Source of the DNA: Methylorubrum extorquens
GTDB lineage: Bacteria; Pseudomonadota; Alphaproteobacteria; Rhizobiales; Beijerinckiaceae
NCBI GenBank assembly: GCA_019695455.1
Contig: JAEUAC010000339.1
Coordinates: forward strand, 1-18,401
Reading direction: 5' to 3'
Length of the DNA stretch: 18,401 nucleotides
This document shows, piece after piece, positions 6,737 to 13,786 of the stretch. Made by a program: the position numbers and the translations under genes. Every line of letters begins with the position of its first letter. Positions within the stretch are counted from its first letter, which is position 1. The notes under the pieces are model-generated. The model had not been told where the DNA came from. It did not search any database and saw nothing but the letters and a program-made list of their open reading frames with translations.

Positions 6737-6754
6737 GCTAGCGTACTATACGCT
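6737..6754. promoter_or_regulatory. Operator-like palindrome in the ACAD/MDR divergent promoter
   Basis: AGCGTA (6740-6745), CTA, TACGCT (6749-6754) is a perfect 6-3-6 inverted repeat, in a gap of about 100 bases between divergent genes. The 10-mer GCTAGCGTAC (6737-6746) recurs inverted at 11300-11309, in the other divergent control region of the locus. Its size and symmetry suit a dimeric repressor of the TetR, GntR or MarR kind. It overlaps the candidate -10 of the acyl-CoA dehydrogenase. Confidence 0.55.
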
Positions 6755-6771
6755 TCCTCGATCCCGGGCAA
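6745..6771 (-). promoter_or_regulatory. Candidate promoter of the acyl-CoA dehydrogenase
   Basis: On the minus strand, TTGCCC (6771-6766) precedes TATAGT (6750-6745), which matches TATAAT at five of six bases. The spacer is 15 bases, shorter than usual. The -10 lies inside the operator-like palindrome, which would suit repression. Confidence 0.35.
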
Positions 6772-6787
6772 TTCACAGGAGCGTGCC

Positions 6788-7819
6788 ATGCCGACCGACA
6801 TCCCCGCCTACGGCCTGCCGCCGCGCAACCGCCGCGTCCTCCTGGTCCGCCGCCCCGCCGGCGTGCCGCAGCCCGAGGATTTCGGGATCGACGAGGTCGC
6901 CGTGCCCGAGCCCGGTCCGGGCGAGATCCTGGTCCGCAACATCTATCTCTCGGTCGATCCGGCGCAGCGCGGCTGGGCGTCGGCCGAGGCGAACTACTCA
7001 GCCCCCGTCGCGCTCGGCGGTCCCATGCGGGCGCTCGCCGTGGGCGTCGTCGTCCGCTCGCGGGCGGAGGGCGTGAAGGAGGGCGCCTTCCTGTACGGCT
7101 GGTTCGGCTGGCAGGATTACGCGGTGGTCGCGCCGACCGCGATCGTCCAGCGGGCCGAGGCCGCGATCCCGCTCTCGGCCCATGCCGGGCTGCTCGGCAT
7201 CAACGGGCTCACGGCCTATCTCGCGCTGACGGAGCTCGGCCGTCCGGTCGCCGGCGACACGGTGCTCGTCTCGACGGCGGGCGGCGCGGTCGGCAGCTAT
7301 GTCGGGCAGATCGCGCGCAATCTCGGCTGCCGGGCGATCGGGCTCACGGGCGACGACGCCAAGGTGGCCGCCTGCGTGGAGCGCTACGGCTACGCGGGCG
7401 CCTACAACTACCGGACCGCCGACTGGGCGGCCGCGCTGGCCGACGACGCCCCGAAGGGCCTCGACGTCTATTTCGACAACGTCGGCGGCCCGATCCTCGA
7501 CGCGGCGCTGCGGCGGATGGCGGTCGGCGGACGGGTCGTCCAGTGCGGGACTGCCTCCATCGCGAGCTGGGTTCCCGCCCCGACCGGCCCCCGCAGCGAG
7601 CGCGAGGTGCTCACCCGCCGCCTCGTGTGGAGCGGCTTCGTCGTCTTCGATCACGTCGCCCGGTTCGAGGCCGCGAACGCGGCGCTCGTCGGCTGGTACG
7701 GGGACGGCCGGCTCGTCTACGACGAGGACATCGCCGACGGCATCGAGCATGCGCCCGGCGCCATCAAGGCGCTCTACGCGGGCGAGAACCGCGGCAAGAA
7801 GCTCGTCTACGTCGGATAG
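6788..7819 (+). CDS. NADP-dependent MDR-superfamily oxidoreductase (CurA/PTGR-like)
   Basis: 343 residues, the usual length of zinc-free medium-chain reductases that reduce the double bond of enones or enoyl compounds with NADPH. Residues about 12-120 are the N-terminal GroES-like catalytic domain, with the family phrase NIYLSVDPAQRGW. Residues about 130-310 are the Rossmann domain, with the nucleotide motif AGGAVGSYVGQIA (164-176) and the typical DVYFDNVGG (226-234). No structural-zinc cysteine cluster is present. AGGAG six bases before ATG 6788 fixes the start. It is divergent from the acyl-CoA dehydrogenase and shares its operator-like region, so the two may act on the same pathway, one introducing and one removing unsaturation. 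The exact substrate is unknown. Confidence 0.9.
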   Translation: MPTDIPAYGLPPRNRRVLLVRRPAGVPQPEDFGIDEVAVPEPGPGEILVRNIYLSVDPAQRGWASAEANYSAPVALGGPMRALAVGVVVRSRAEGVKEGAFLYGWFGWQDYAVVAPTAIVQRAEAAIPLSAHAGLLGINGLTAYLALTELGRPVAGDTVLVSTAGGAVGSYVGQIARNLGCRAIGLTGDDAKVAACVERYGYAGAYNYRTADWAAALADDAPKGLDVYFDNVGGPILDAALRRMAVGGRVVQCGTASIASWVPAPTGPRSEREVLTRRLVWSGFVVFDHVARFEAANAALVGWYGDGRLVYDEDIADGIEHAPGAIKALYAGENRGKKLVYVG

Positions 7820-7831
7820 GATCGCGGCCGG

Positions 7832-8788
7832 CTACTCGACCTGGATCCCGGCCTCGCGCACGAGCCGGGCCCAGGTCGCCGTCTCCCCGGCCACGTAGGC
7901 CTTGAAGGCGGCCGGGCCGGCCGGCGCCACCTCGACGCCGATCGCGGCGAACTTGGCCTTCACGTCGGGGAGGGCCAGCACGGCGTTCACCTCCGCGTTC
8001 AGCCTGTCCACGATGGCGGCGGGCGTTCCGGCCGGGGCGAACAGGCCGGTCCACGAGACGAGGTCGAAGCCCGGGACGGCGCTCGCGTCGATCGTCGGAA
8101 GGTCGGGCACGATGGTGCTCGGCGTCTTCGCCGTGACGGCGAGCGCCCGCAGCTGCCCGCCCCGGATGAAGGAGATCGCCGACGAGATGTCGACGAACAT
8201 CATGGAGACGCGCCCCGCGATGACGTCCGTCAGGGCCGGCGGGTTGCTGCGGTAGGGCACCTTCTGGATCTCGAGGCCCAGCGCCTTGGCGAAGGTCTCG
8301 GCCATGACGATCGAGGTGGAGCTGCCGCCGGCGTAGCTCAGCGCGCCGGGCTTCTCCTTCGCGCGGGCGACGAGGTCGGCGAGGGTGCGCACCGGGAGGT
8401 CCGCGTTCGCCACGAGGACGTAGTTGAAGAGGCCCGTATGGGCGACGGGGACGAAATCGGCCCCGGGATCGTAATTCAGCTTCCGGTAGAGGGCGACGTT
8501 CGAGCCGTGGGTCGAGTTGGTGCCGAGGAGCAGCGTGTAGCCGTCCGGCTCGGCCTTCGCGACGCCGGTCGCGGCGACGGCCCCCGTCGCGCCGACCTTG
8601 TTCTCGACGACGATCGGCTGGCCGAGCCGGGGCGAGAGGAACTGGCCGACGATCCGGGCCGCCGTGTCGCTGCCGCTGCCCGCCGCGAACGGGACCACGA
8701 TCGTCACCGGGCGGGTGGGATAGGCTTGGGCGAGGGCCGTGCCCGCGAGGGCCCACCAGCAGAGGCAGGCCGCGACGACGCTTCTCAT
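7832..8788 (-). CDS. Bug/TctC-family periplasmic substrate-binding protein
   Basis: 318 residues from ATG 8788, which has GGAAGGA about six bases upstream; another ATG at 8803 is in frame. The signal peptide covers residues 1-20 or so (hydrophobic 4-20, cleavage near ALA/QAYPTRPV). The mature protein shows the Bug signatures YPTRPVTIVVPFAAGSGSDTAARIV (23-47, glycine-rich ligand loop), LGQPIVVENKVGATGAVAATGVAKAEPDGYTLLLGT, and the later DLPTIDASAVPGFDLVSWTGLFAPAGTP. These proteins bind carboxylates or related small molecules, normally for a tripartite TctAB transporter. No tctA or tctB gene lies nearby, so it is an orphan binding protein here. It is the last gene of the CitE-like/CoA-transferase strand, 157 bases after the gene before it. 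Confidence 0.92.
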   Translation of the reverse strand: MRSVVAACLCWWALAGTALAQAYPTRPVTIVVPFAAGSGSDTAARIVGQFLSPRLGQPIVVENKVGATGAVAATGVAKAEPDGYTLLLGTNSTHGSNVALYRKLNYDPGADFVPVAHTGLFNYVLVANADLPVRTLADLVARAKEKPGALSYAGGSSTSIVMAETFAKALGLEIQKVPYRSNPPALTDVIAGRVSMMFVDISSAISFIRGGQLRALAVTAKTPSTIVPDLPTIDASAVPGFDLVSWTGLFAPAGTPAAIVDRLNAEVNAVLALPDVKAKFAAIGVEVAPAGPAAFKAYVAGETATWARLVREAGIQVE

Positions 8789-8817
8789 GACGATCCTTCC
8801 CATCCCGCCCTCGTCGA

Positions 8818-8856
8818 GACCCGCCGGCCGCCCGGGATGGCGACGCCGGGCGGGTC
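8818..8856 (-). other. Stem-loop in the leader of the Bug protein gene
   Basis: The 8-base arms GACCCGCC (8818-8825) and GGCGGGTC (8849-8856) enclose a 23-base loop, about 30 bases upstream of the Bug protein start. It could affect processing or translation of the last cistron. Chance occurrence in GC-rich DNA is a real alternative. Confidence 0.25.
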
Positions 8857-8890
8857 CTCGTGCCCGGATGCGGCCGCACGGACCGATCCC

Positions 8891-8927
8891 GCGGCGCCCC
8901 GGCCCGCCGGGACGGCGCCGGCGCCGC
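8891..8927 (-). terminator. Stem-loop after the CoA-transferase gene
   Basis: GCGGCGCC (8891-8898) and GGCGCCGC (8920-8927) pair perfectly, starting 18 bases after the end of the CoA-transferase gene on the minus strand. No T run follows. It may attenuate transcription or protect the upstream mRNA, giving the Bug gene a different expression level. Confidence 0.25.
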
Positions 8928-8945
8928 GTGGTCTCCCGCCTGCCG

Positions 8946-10199
8946 TCACAGGCGACGCTCGATGTCGGACCAGGCGCTCGCGAGGCCGGGCCTGACGTCC
9001 GGCGCCGCGACCCCGATCAGGGCCTCGGCGCGCTCGCGCACGCTGAGCCCGCGGAGATCGGCGACGCCATGCTCCGTCACGACGAGGTCGATCGCGTGGC
9101 GCGGCAGCGAGACGATGCCGTCCGCCATGCGGGGGACGATGCGGGACCGGGGCTCGCGCCCGAACGAGGCCGGCAGCGCCACGATGCTGAGGCCGTGCCG
9201 GGACAGGCGGGCCGCCGCCGCGAAATCCGCCGCGCCGCCGACGCCGCTCACGGCCCGCCCTTCGGCGTGTTCGAGGTTCGCCTGTCCGAACAGGTCGACG
9301 CTCAGCGCCGAGTTCACGGCGACGAGGCGGTCGCAGGCCGCGAGGCGGCGGACGTCGTGCGTGACGTCGCAGGAGGCCACGGAGAAGCCCGTCCGGCCGG
9401 CGAGGTCGTCGTAGAGCGCGCGCGAGCCGACCCAGACGCAGCTCGTATGCGCGAAATCGGGATCGAGCGCGCCCGCGTCGGCGAGGCCGAGCGCGCCGTC
9501 GCTCAGCATGCCGGATTGGAGCCGGAGGCGCCGCCGGTCGCGCAGGAGGCCGAACAGGGCCTCCGGCACCTTGCCGAGCCCGGCCTGCAGCGCGGACCCG
9601 TCCTCCACGAAGGCGGCCACGCGCGCGGCGATGATCTCGGCCGACCGGCTCGGCGCGCCGACGGCGTAGGTGGGGAGCGCCGTCCCTCCCTCCGCCGCGA
9701 GGGCGAACCTCTCGAACGGCACGGTCGCGGCGCCGGGTATGACCGGCATCGCCGGGTTGAGGATCGCGAGGACGCGCGCGCTGCGGTCCATGGCGAGCGG
9801 CGTGAACTCGACCGCCGCCCCGAGGGAACAGAGCCCGTCGGCATCCGGCGGCGCCACCTGGACGACGCAGGTGTCGAACGTCGCCCGGTCCCGCAGATGC
9901 GCGACGAAGCCGGAGAAGGTCAGCGGCAGGTGGCGGAAGCATCCCTCGCGCTGCGCCGCGCCGTAGGCGGGCTGCATGAACAGGCCGCTGACGATCGCGT
10001 CCGGGGCGAGCCGGTCGAGCGGCAGCGCGTTGATGCCGGGGACGGCGGTCGAGACGATCGAGAGGCCGCGGGTCCGGTCGGGATCGTCCGCCCAGGCGTC
10101 GACGAGCGCTGTCGGCTCGCCGGCCGATCCAGGCACGTAGACGCGTTCGCCCGGGCGGATCGCCTCGGCGAGGGCGGCGATCGACACCGTCCGGGTCAT
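8946..10199 (-). CDS. Acetyl-CoA hydrolase/transferase family (family I CoA-transferase) protein
   Basis: 417 residues, a near-normal length for the 4-hydroxybutyrate/butyryl CoA-transferase and acetyl-CoA hydrolase family. It has two alpha/beta halves: N-terminal about 1-190 (RVYVPGSAGEPTALVDA, DTCVVQVAPPDADGLCSLG) and C-terminal about 195-417, with GLGKVPEALFGLL, VNSALSVDLFGQANLE, the family motif GVGGAADF (319-326) and VVTEHGVADLRGL. Members move CoA between carboxylates through a glutamyl-CoA intermediate. In the stretch where well-known members read HTEM-SDG, this protein reads QSGMLSDG with Gly230 in place of the expected Glu, so the usual mechanism may be altered. It lies 42 bases after the CitE-like gene, very likely on one transcript. 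The start ATG 10199 has only a weak ribosome binding site. Confidence 0.85.
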   Translation of the reverse strand: MTRTVSIAALAEAIRPGERVYVPGSAGEPTALVDAWADDPDRTRGLSIVSTAVPGINALPLDRLAPDAIVSGLFMQPAYGAAQREGCFRHLPLTFSGFVAHLRDRATFDTCVVQVAPPDADGLCSLGAAVEFTPLAMDRSARVLAILNPAMPVIPGAATVPFERFALAAEGGTALPTYAVGAPSRSAEIIAARVAAFVEDGSALQAGLGKVPEALFGLLRDRRRLRLQSGMLSDGALGLADAGALDPDFAHTSCVWVGSRALYDDLAGRTGFSVASCDVTHDVRRLAACDRLVAVNSALSVDLFGQANLEHAEGRAVSGVGGAADFAAAARLSRHGLSIVALPASFGREPRSRIVPRMADGIVSLPRHAIDLVVTEHGVADLRGLSVRERAEALIGVAAPDVRPGLASAWSDIERRL

Positions 10200-10241
10200 G
10201 GCCCGCCCACCGGCCCGAGCGGACCGTGCCGCGGCGTCACG

Positions 10242-11129
10242 TCAGCCCCGTCGCGCATGCGAATCGTGGCGGGCCATCACGCGCTGCGCCTGCTTCAGGT
10301 GCGGCACGTCGAGCATCTTGCCGTCGAGGCCGACCGTGCCGACGTCTGGCTGCGCCGCGAAGGCCGCGAGGACCCGGCGGGCATGCTCGACCTCGGCGGC
10401 CGAGGGCGAGAAGGCGGCGTTGATGCCGGCCACCTGGTCCGGATGGATCGCGATCCGGCCCGTGAAGCCCTCGCTCGAGGCCGCCGCGCAATCGCGGGCG
10501 AGCCCCTCCGGGTCGCGGAAGTCGACGTAGAGCGTGTCGACCGGCTCAACGCCGGCCGCGCGGGCGCCGGCGAGGCAGAGCGAGCGCGCCATGCGGTAGG
10601 TGAAGGCGTAGCCGCCGGTCTCGTCGCGGTTGCCGGAGGCGCCCAGCGCCGTCGACAGGTCCTCCGCGCCCCAGGTCAGCCCGTAGAGGCGCGGCAGGAC
10701 GTGGTGCCGGAACTCGCCGATCCCGAACGGGGCCTTCGCCGTCTCGGTCGCGACCGGCAGGATGCGGATCGAGCCGGCGGCCAGCCCCTCCCGGCTCTCC
10801 ATCACGTCGAGATAGTGGCCCAGGCGGACGACGTCGGCCGGCCCGTCGATCTTCGGGATCATGACGCCGTCGAGACCCGGCCGGACGATGCCGGCGAGAT
10901 CGGCGATCCCGCCCTCGTCGAGCGGGTTGATGCGGACCCAGAGCTGCGGCCCGCCCGGCGCGTGCGCCGTGCCGAGATAGGCGGCCACCATGTCGCGCGC
11001 GAGCGCCTTGCGGGCCGGCGCGACCGAATCCTCGAGGTCGAGGATCAGGGCGTCGGCGCCCGAGCCCTGGCCCTTGGCGAGCTTCTTGTCGCTGTCGCCG
11101 GGAACGAAGAGGAAGGAGCGGAGCGTCAT
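10242..11129 (-). CDS. HpcH/HpaI aldolase/citrate lyase (CitE-like) family CoA lyase
   Basis: 295 residues, full length for stand-alone CitE-like lyases. It forms a TIM barrel: RSFLFVPGDSDKKLAKG (4-20, CoA-binding start), ALILDLEDSVAPARKALAR (27-45), LWVRINPLDEGG with Arg67, GVMIPKIDGPADV, LPVATETAKAPFGI with Glu129 as Mg2+ ligand, GLTWGAEDLSTALG with Asp157 as the second acidic ligand, and GFTGRIAIHPDQV (221-233). Such enzymes cleave or condense (S)-citramalyl-, malyl- or 3-hydroxyacyl-CoA-type thioesters at a carbon-carbon bond. There is no citF or citD neighbour, so it is not part of a citrate lyase complex. It is probably the first gene of the minus-strand unit. It starts at ATG 11129, 280 bases from the divergent phosphotransferase gene. 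Confidence 0.92.
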   Translation of the reverse strand: MTLRSFLFVPGDSDKKLAKGQGSGADALILDLEDSVAPARKALARDMVAAYLGTAHAPGGPQLWVRINPLDEGGIADLAGIVRPGLDGVMIPKIDGPADVVRLGHYLDVMESREGLAAGSIRILPVATETAKAPFGIGEFRHHVLPRLYGLTWGAEDLSTALGASGNRDETGGYAFTYRMARSLCLAGARAAGVEPVDTLYVDFRDPEGLARDCAAASSEGFTGRIAIHPDQVAGINAAFSPSAAEVEHARRVLAAFAAQPDVGTVGLDGKMLDVPHLKQAQRVMARHDSHARRG

Positions 11130-11290
11130 GGCATCACCGAGGGTCGCTGGGCGCGTGCCGCCGGGAGGCCCGGGCCGGCCACGTCGCGAGCGTGCGGAGA
11201 CGGTGAAGGCACGGTTCGCTCCCTGGTGGCCACGGGGTGCGGGACCCCGGCGCGTCGCCGTTCTGCGGGCGTCGCGGCCATATAATTCGC

Positions 11291-11319
11291 TTGCCGATGG
11301 TACGCTAGCTGTTTAATTT
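11291..11319 (+). promoter_or_regulatory. Candidate promoter of the phosphotransferase-hyuAB operon
   Basis: TTGCCG (11291-11296) and TAATTT (11314-11319) are separated by exactly 17 bases, with the shared operator-like 10-mer lying inside the spacer. The -10 match is weak. TATAAT at 11281 is an alternative -10 but has no clear -35. Confidence 0.35.
11300..11309. promoter_or_regulatory. Second copy of the operator-like motif
   Basis: GTACGCTAGC is the exact reverse complement of GCTAGCGTAC at 6737-6746. Read on the minus strand, the match continues loosely downstream: the next seven bases are CATCGGC here and TATACGC there, identical at four positions. The second half-site is therefore degenerate here, whereas it is perfect in the first copy. 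Confidence 0.5.
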
Positions 11320-11409
11320 CCGGCCGTCCGCGCACGTGCCGTGCGCCCATGCCATGCCGGCTCGAACCGGCGATCCGCATCCCTCCGCGGGGTGCGCCGG
11401 GAGGATCGA

Positions 11410-12810
11410 ATGAGTGTGCGGGCGGTCTCGCACGATCGACCGGCGGCGCGCGGCGGCCCGGCCGCGGCGCCGGACGCGTCCGACGAGGAGGCCCGCATCT
11501 TCGCCTGGGCCGAGGACGTCTGCGGCGGCCGGATCGAGCGCTCGGCCCAGACCTCCGGCGGCAACCGCGCGCGGTCCTGGGCGCTGGACCTGCGGCGGCC
11601 CGACGGCTCGCTCGCCGAGGTCTTCCTGCGCTACGGCCCGCCGCGTCCGCCGGGCGTCGAGCCCTACACGATCCATCGCGAGGCTCAGGTCTACCGGGCC
11701 ATCCGCGAGGCCGGCATCCGGGCGCCCCGGATCATCGCCGCCCATCCCGAGATCCAGGCGATCCTGACCGACCGGGCGACCGGCATCGCCGAGTTCCGCC
11801 GGCTGAAGGACCCCGTCGCCGGCCAGGCCATCGTCGAGGAGGTCATGACGGACCTCGCGCGCCTCCACGCCCGGCCGACGGAGGGGATCCGGCTCGACGG
11901 CGGCGCCGACGGACCCCGGATCGCGGACCACATCCGGGCCGAGATCGCGATCTGGCGGGCCATGTACGAGGAGAGCGGCCGCCGCGACGGGCTGCTCGAA
12001 CTCGCCTTCCGGTGGCTGCAGGAGGCGATGCCGGACCCGGATGGTCCCGTGGCGCTCGTCCACGGCGATGCCGGGCCGGGCAACTTCCTCTTCGAGGACG
12101 GGCGCCTCACGGCCCTCATCGACTGGGAGCTCGCCCATCTCGGCGATCCCATGGACGATCTCGCCTGGTTCTCCATGCGCTGCGTGATGGAGCCTGTGCC
12201 CGACTTCGCGGCGAGCCTCGCGGCCTACGAGGCGGCGGGCGGGGCGCCGATCGACCGGGGCCGGATCCTCTACCATCGGGTGCTGGTCTCGACCCGCGTG
12301 GTGGTGATCCGCCACCGCAACGTGACGGGCGAGCCCGCGCACGCGATCGTGTCGCGGGCCCTGAACCGGCGCCTGCTGGTGGAGGCCCTGGCGGAGGCGA
12401 GCGGCACGGCCGTGAGCGTGCCCGAGCCGATCGATCTGCCGCCGACGGAGCGGGCGGACCTGTTCGCGCGGGTGCTCGGCGACCTGCGCGACGTGATCGT
12501 GCCGCGCAGCCAGGACGGACAGGTCGTGGCGCGGGCCAAGAACGCCGCCAAGGTGCTGAAATACCTCGAGGCCTGCGACCGCTACGGCCCGGCCCTGGAG
12601 GCGGCGGAGCGCGCCGCGCTCGCTCGCGTGCTCCCGGGCGGCCCGGCCGAGCTCGGGCCGGGCCGGGCCGCGCTCGCGGACGCGATCGTGGCGGGCCGCG
12701 TCTCCTTCGCGACCGCGCTCGAGTTCTTCGCCGGGCAGGCCGCGCGCGACGCCCAGCTCGCCGCCGGCGCCTCCGGCGGCATCGCCGCCCGCCACTACCC
12801 CGCGCTCTGA
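11410..12810 (+). CDS. APH-like phosphotransferase family protein with extra C-terminal (DUF6285-like) domain
   Basis: 466 residues from ATG 11410, with GGGAGG five bases upstream. Residues about 30-330 are an aminoglycoside phosphotransferase/choline kinase-like fold. It has an N-lobe (SGGNRARSWALDL) and a catalytic loop LVHGDAGPGNFLF with His219-Gly-Asp220 and Asn225. The metal-binding motif is LIDWELAHLGDP with Asp238. Homologues of this ACAD10/11-like type sit next to acyl-CoA dehydrogenases and are thought to phosphorylate hydroxyacyl compounds or their CoA esters. Residues about 345-460 form a further helical region (RADLFARVLGDLRDVIVPRS, ARAKNAAKVLKYLEACDRYG) that resembles DUF6285, which I know mostly as a separate small protein; here it is fused. 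It is the first gene of the plus-strand operon, 15 bases before the next. The substrate is unknown. Confidence 0.85.
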   Translation: MSVRAVSHDRPAARGGPAAAPDASDEEARIFAWAEDVCGGRIERSAQTSGGNRARSWALDLRRPDGSLAEVFLRYGPPRPPGVEPYTIHREAQVYRAIREAGIRAPRIIAAHPEIQAILTDRATGIAEFRRLKDPVAGQAIVEEVMTDLARLHARPTEGIRLDGGADGPRIADHIRAEIAIWRAMYEESGRRDGLLELAFRWLQEAMPDPDGPVALVHGDAGPGNFLFEDGRLTALIDWELAHLGDPMDDLAWFSMRCVMEPVPDFAASLAAYEAAGGAPIDRGRILYHRVLVSTRVVVIRHRNVTGEPAHAIVSRALNRRLLVEALAEASGTAVSVPEPIDLPPTERADLFARVLGDLRDVIVPRSQDGQVVARAKNAAKVLKYLEACDRYGPALEAAERAALARVLPGGPAELGPGRAALADAIVAGRVSFATALEFFAGQAARDAQLAAGASGGIAARHYPAL

Positions 12811-12825
12811 TCCCAGGATGCCGCC

Positions 12826-13785
12826 ATGAGCACGATCTTCACGGCCCGCGACGACGACTTCCACTTCGCCGAGATGGGCGACCGGTGGTGGATGACGGAG
12901 ACGAGCTGGTTCGCCTTCTGCAACCGCGAGGAGAAGCTCGGCGGCTGGCTCTACACGATGGCCCGCCCGAACATCGGCACGGTGGCGGGCGGCGCGTGGA
13001 TCTGGGACGCGGACGCGCACCTGCCCTGGGAGGCCCTCTACAACGCGAACTACACGGCGCTCCGCCTGCCGCGGGACCAGGACCTGTCGGACATCCGGCT
13101 GCCGACGGGCGTGTCGATCAAGGCCGTCGAGCCGACGATGGGCTACGAGCTCGCCGTCGACGACGGCGAGGTCTGCCAGGTGCGGCTCCGCTTCCAGGGC
13201 ATCATGGCGCCCCGGCCGCTCCGGAAGGGCGGCTCGCCCTTCGGCGGCGCCGCGCATTTCGACCAGTTCGGCCGGGTCACGGGCGAGGTGCGACTGGGCG
13301 ACCGGACGGTCGCGATCGACTGCCTCGGCATGCGGGACCGGTCCTGGGGCCCGCGGCCCGAGCACCGCCCCAAGAAGAGCGCCTACGTCACGGGGATCGC
13401 GTCCGAGCGGGACGCGTTCCTGGCCGTCACCAAGTGGAACGGCGACGTCGAGGAGATCGCCTACGGCTTCATGATCCGCGACGGCGAGACGGCCGACCTC
13501 GTGTCGGGGCGGCGGCAGGTCGAGCGCGATCCCGTCGAGGGCTGGGTCACCCGCATCACGATCGAGGGCCGGGACGAGCGCGGGCGCACGCTGGAGGCGG
13601 TCGGCACGCGGCTCTCCGGCATCATCATCAACCGGCACAGCTTCATCGATTCCAACGGCCTCATGGCCTGGACGATCAACGGGCACGACGGCGACGGCGA
13701 GGACCAGGACATGTGGCCCGTCCACGACTGGGCCGCGTTCCGCCGGACGGCGCGCGCCGCCTCGGGCGCCCGGAAGGCCGCCTGA
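12826..13785 (+). CDS. DUF7064/DUF7065-like protein (CrtC/AttH-type lipocalin-like fold, probable)
   Basis: 319 residues, cytoplasmic (no signal peptide), rich in Trp, Asp and Gly in a beta-rich pattern. Landmarks are the N-terminal RDDDFHFAEMGDRWWMTETSWFAF, WLYTMARPNIGTVAGGAWIWD, a central AAHFDQFGRVTGEV, then the strongly conserved-looking GMRDRSWGPRPEHRPKKSAYVTGI (176-199) and a C-terminal INRHSFIDSNGLMAWTIN. The DRSWGxR-type phrase is typical of the hydroxyneurosporene synthase (CrtC)/AttH-like superfamily, whose known members act on lipophilic substrates. Catabolic homologues have no settled function. AGGA lies ten bases before the ATG. Its end is one base from the start of the CoA-transferase gene, so it belongs to the operon. 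I am sure of the gene, moderately sure of the family, and unsure of the role. Confidence 0.7.
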   Translation: MSTIFTARDDDFHFAEMGDRWWMTETSWFAFCNREEKLGGWLYTMARPNIGTVAGGAWIWDADAHLPWEALYNANYTALRLPRDQDLSDIRLPTGVSIKAVEPTMGYELAVDDGEVCQVRLRFQGIMAPRPLRKGGSPFGGAAHFDQFGRVTGEVRLGDRTVAIDCLGMRDRSWGPRPEHRPKKSAYVTGIASERDAFLAVTKWNGDVEEIAYGFMIRDGETADLVSGRRQVERDPVEGWVTRITIEGRDERGRTLEAVGTRLSGIIINRHSFIDSNGLMAWTINGHDGDGEDQDMWPVHDWAAFRRTARAASGARKAA

Positions 13786-13786
13786 C

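Larger units (their letters stand above)
11130..11409. promoter_or_regulatory. 280-base divergent control region of the two catabolic operons
   Basis: This gap separates the CitE-like gene (minus) from the phosphotransferase gene (plus). Its centre, 11279-11320, is markedly AT-richer than the surroundings. It contains an exact TATAAT (11281-11286), the operator-like motif at 11300-11309, and a 6-base stem (11233-11238 with 11244-11249). Ribosome binding site GGGAGG lies at 11399-11404. No convincing coding frame is present; the ORF across it on the minus strand has the composition of a shadow frame. Confidence 0.6.

Noticed and set aside
6685..6801. N-terminal extension of the acyl-CoA dehydrogenase to 6801
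   Set aside because: It would overlap the start of the divergent MDR gene and the palindrome. The ATG at 6684 has a GGAGG site and matches the family N-terminus.
8789..8803. Upstream ATG at 8803 for the Bug protein
   Set aside because: The ATG at 8788 has the better-spaced purine-rich site and gives a cleaner signal peptide. The five-residue difference does not change the call.
8739..11285. Plus-strand open frame of 848 codons, and similar long frames at 11305-13857 (minus), 14560-16932 (minus), 11349-14012 (plus) and 1580-3442 (minus)
   Set aside because: They lie antisense to, or out of frame with, well-recognised genes and are rich in Arg, Gly, Ala and Pro. They show no domain and are the usual by-product of few stop codons in GC-rich DNA.
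11126..11380. 84-codon minus-strand frame whose stop overlaps the CitE-like start as ATGA
   Set aside because: The overlap looks like coupling, but the frame covers the divergent promoter and shared motif, has no ribosome binding site that I can see, and has shadow-like composition.
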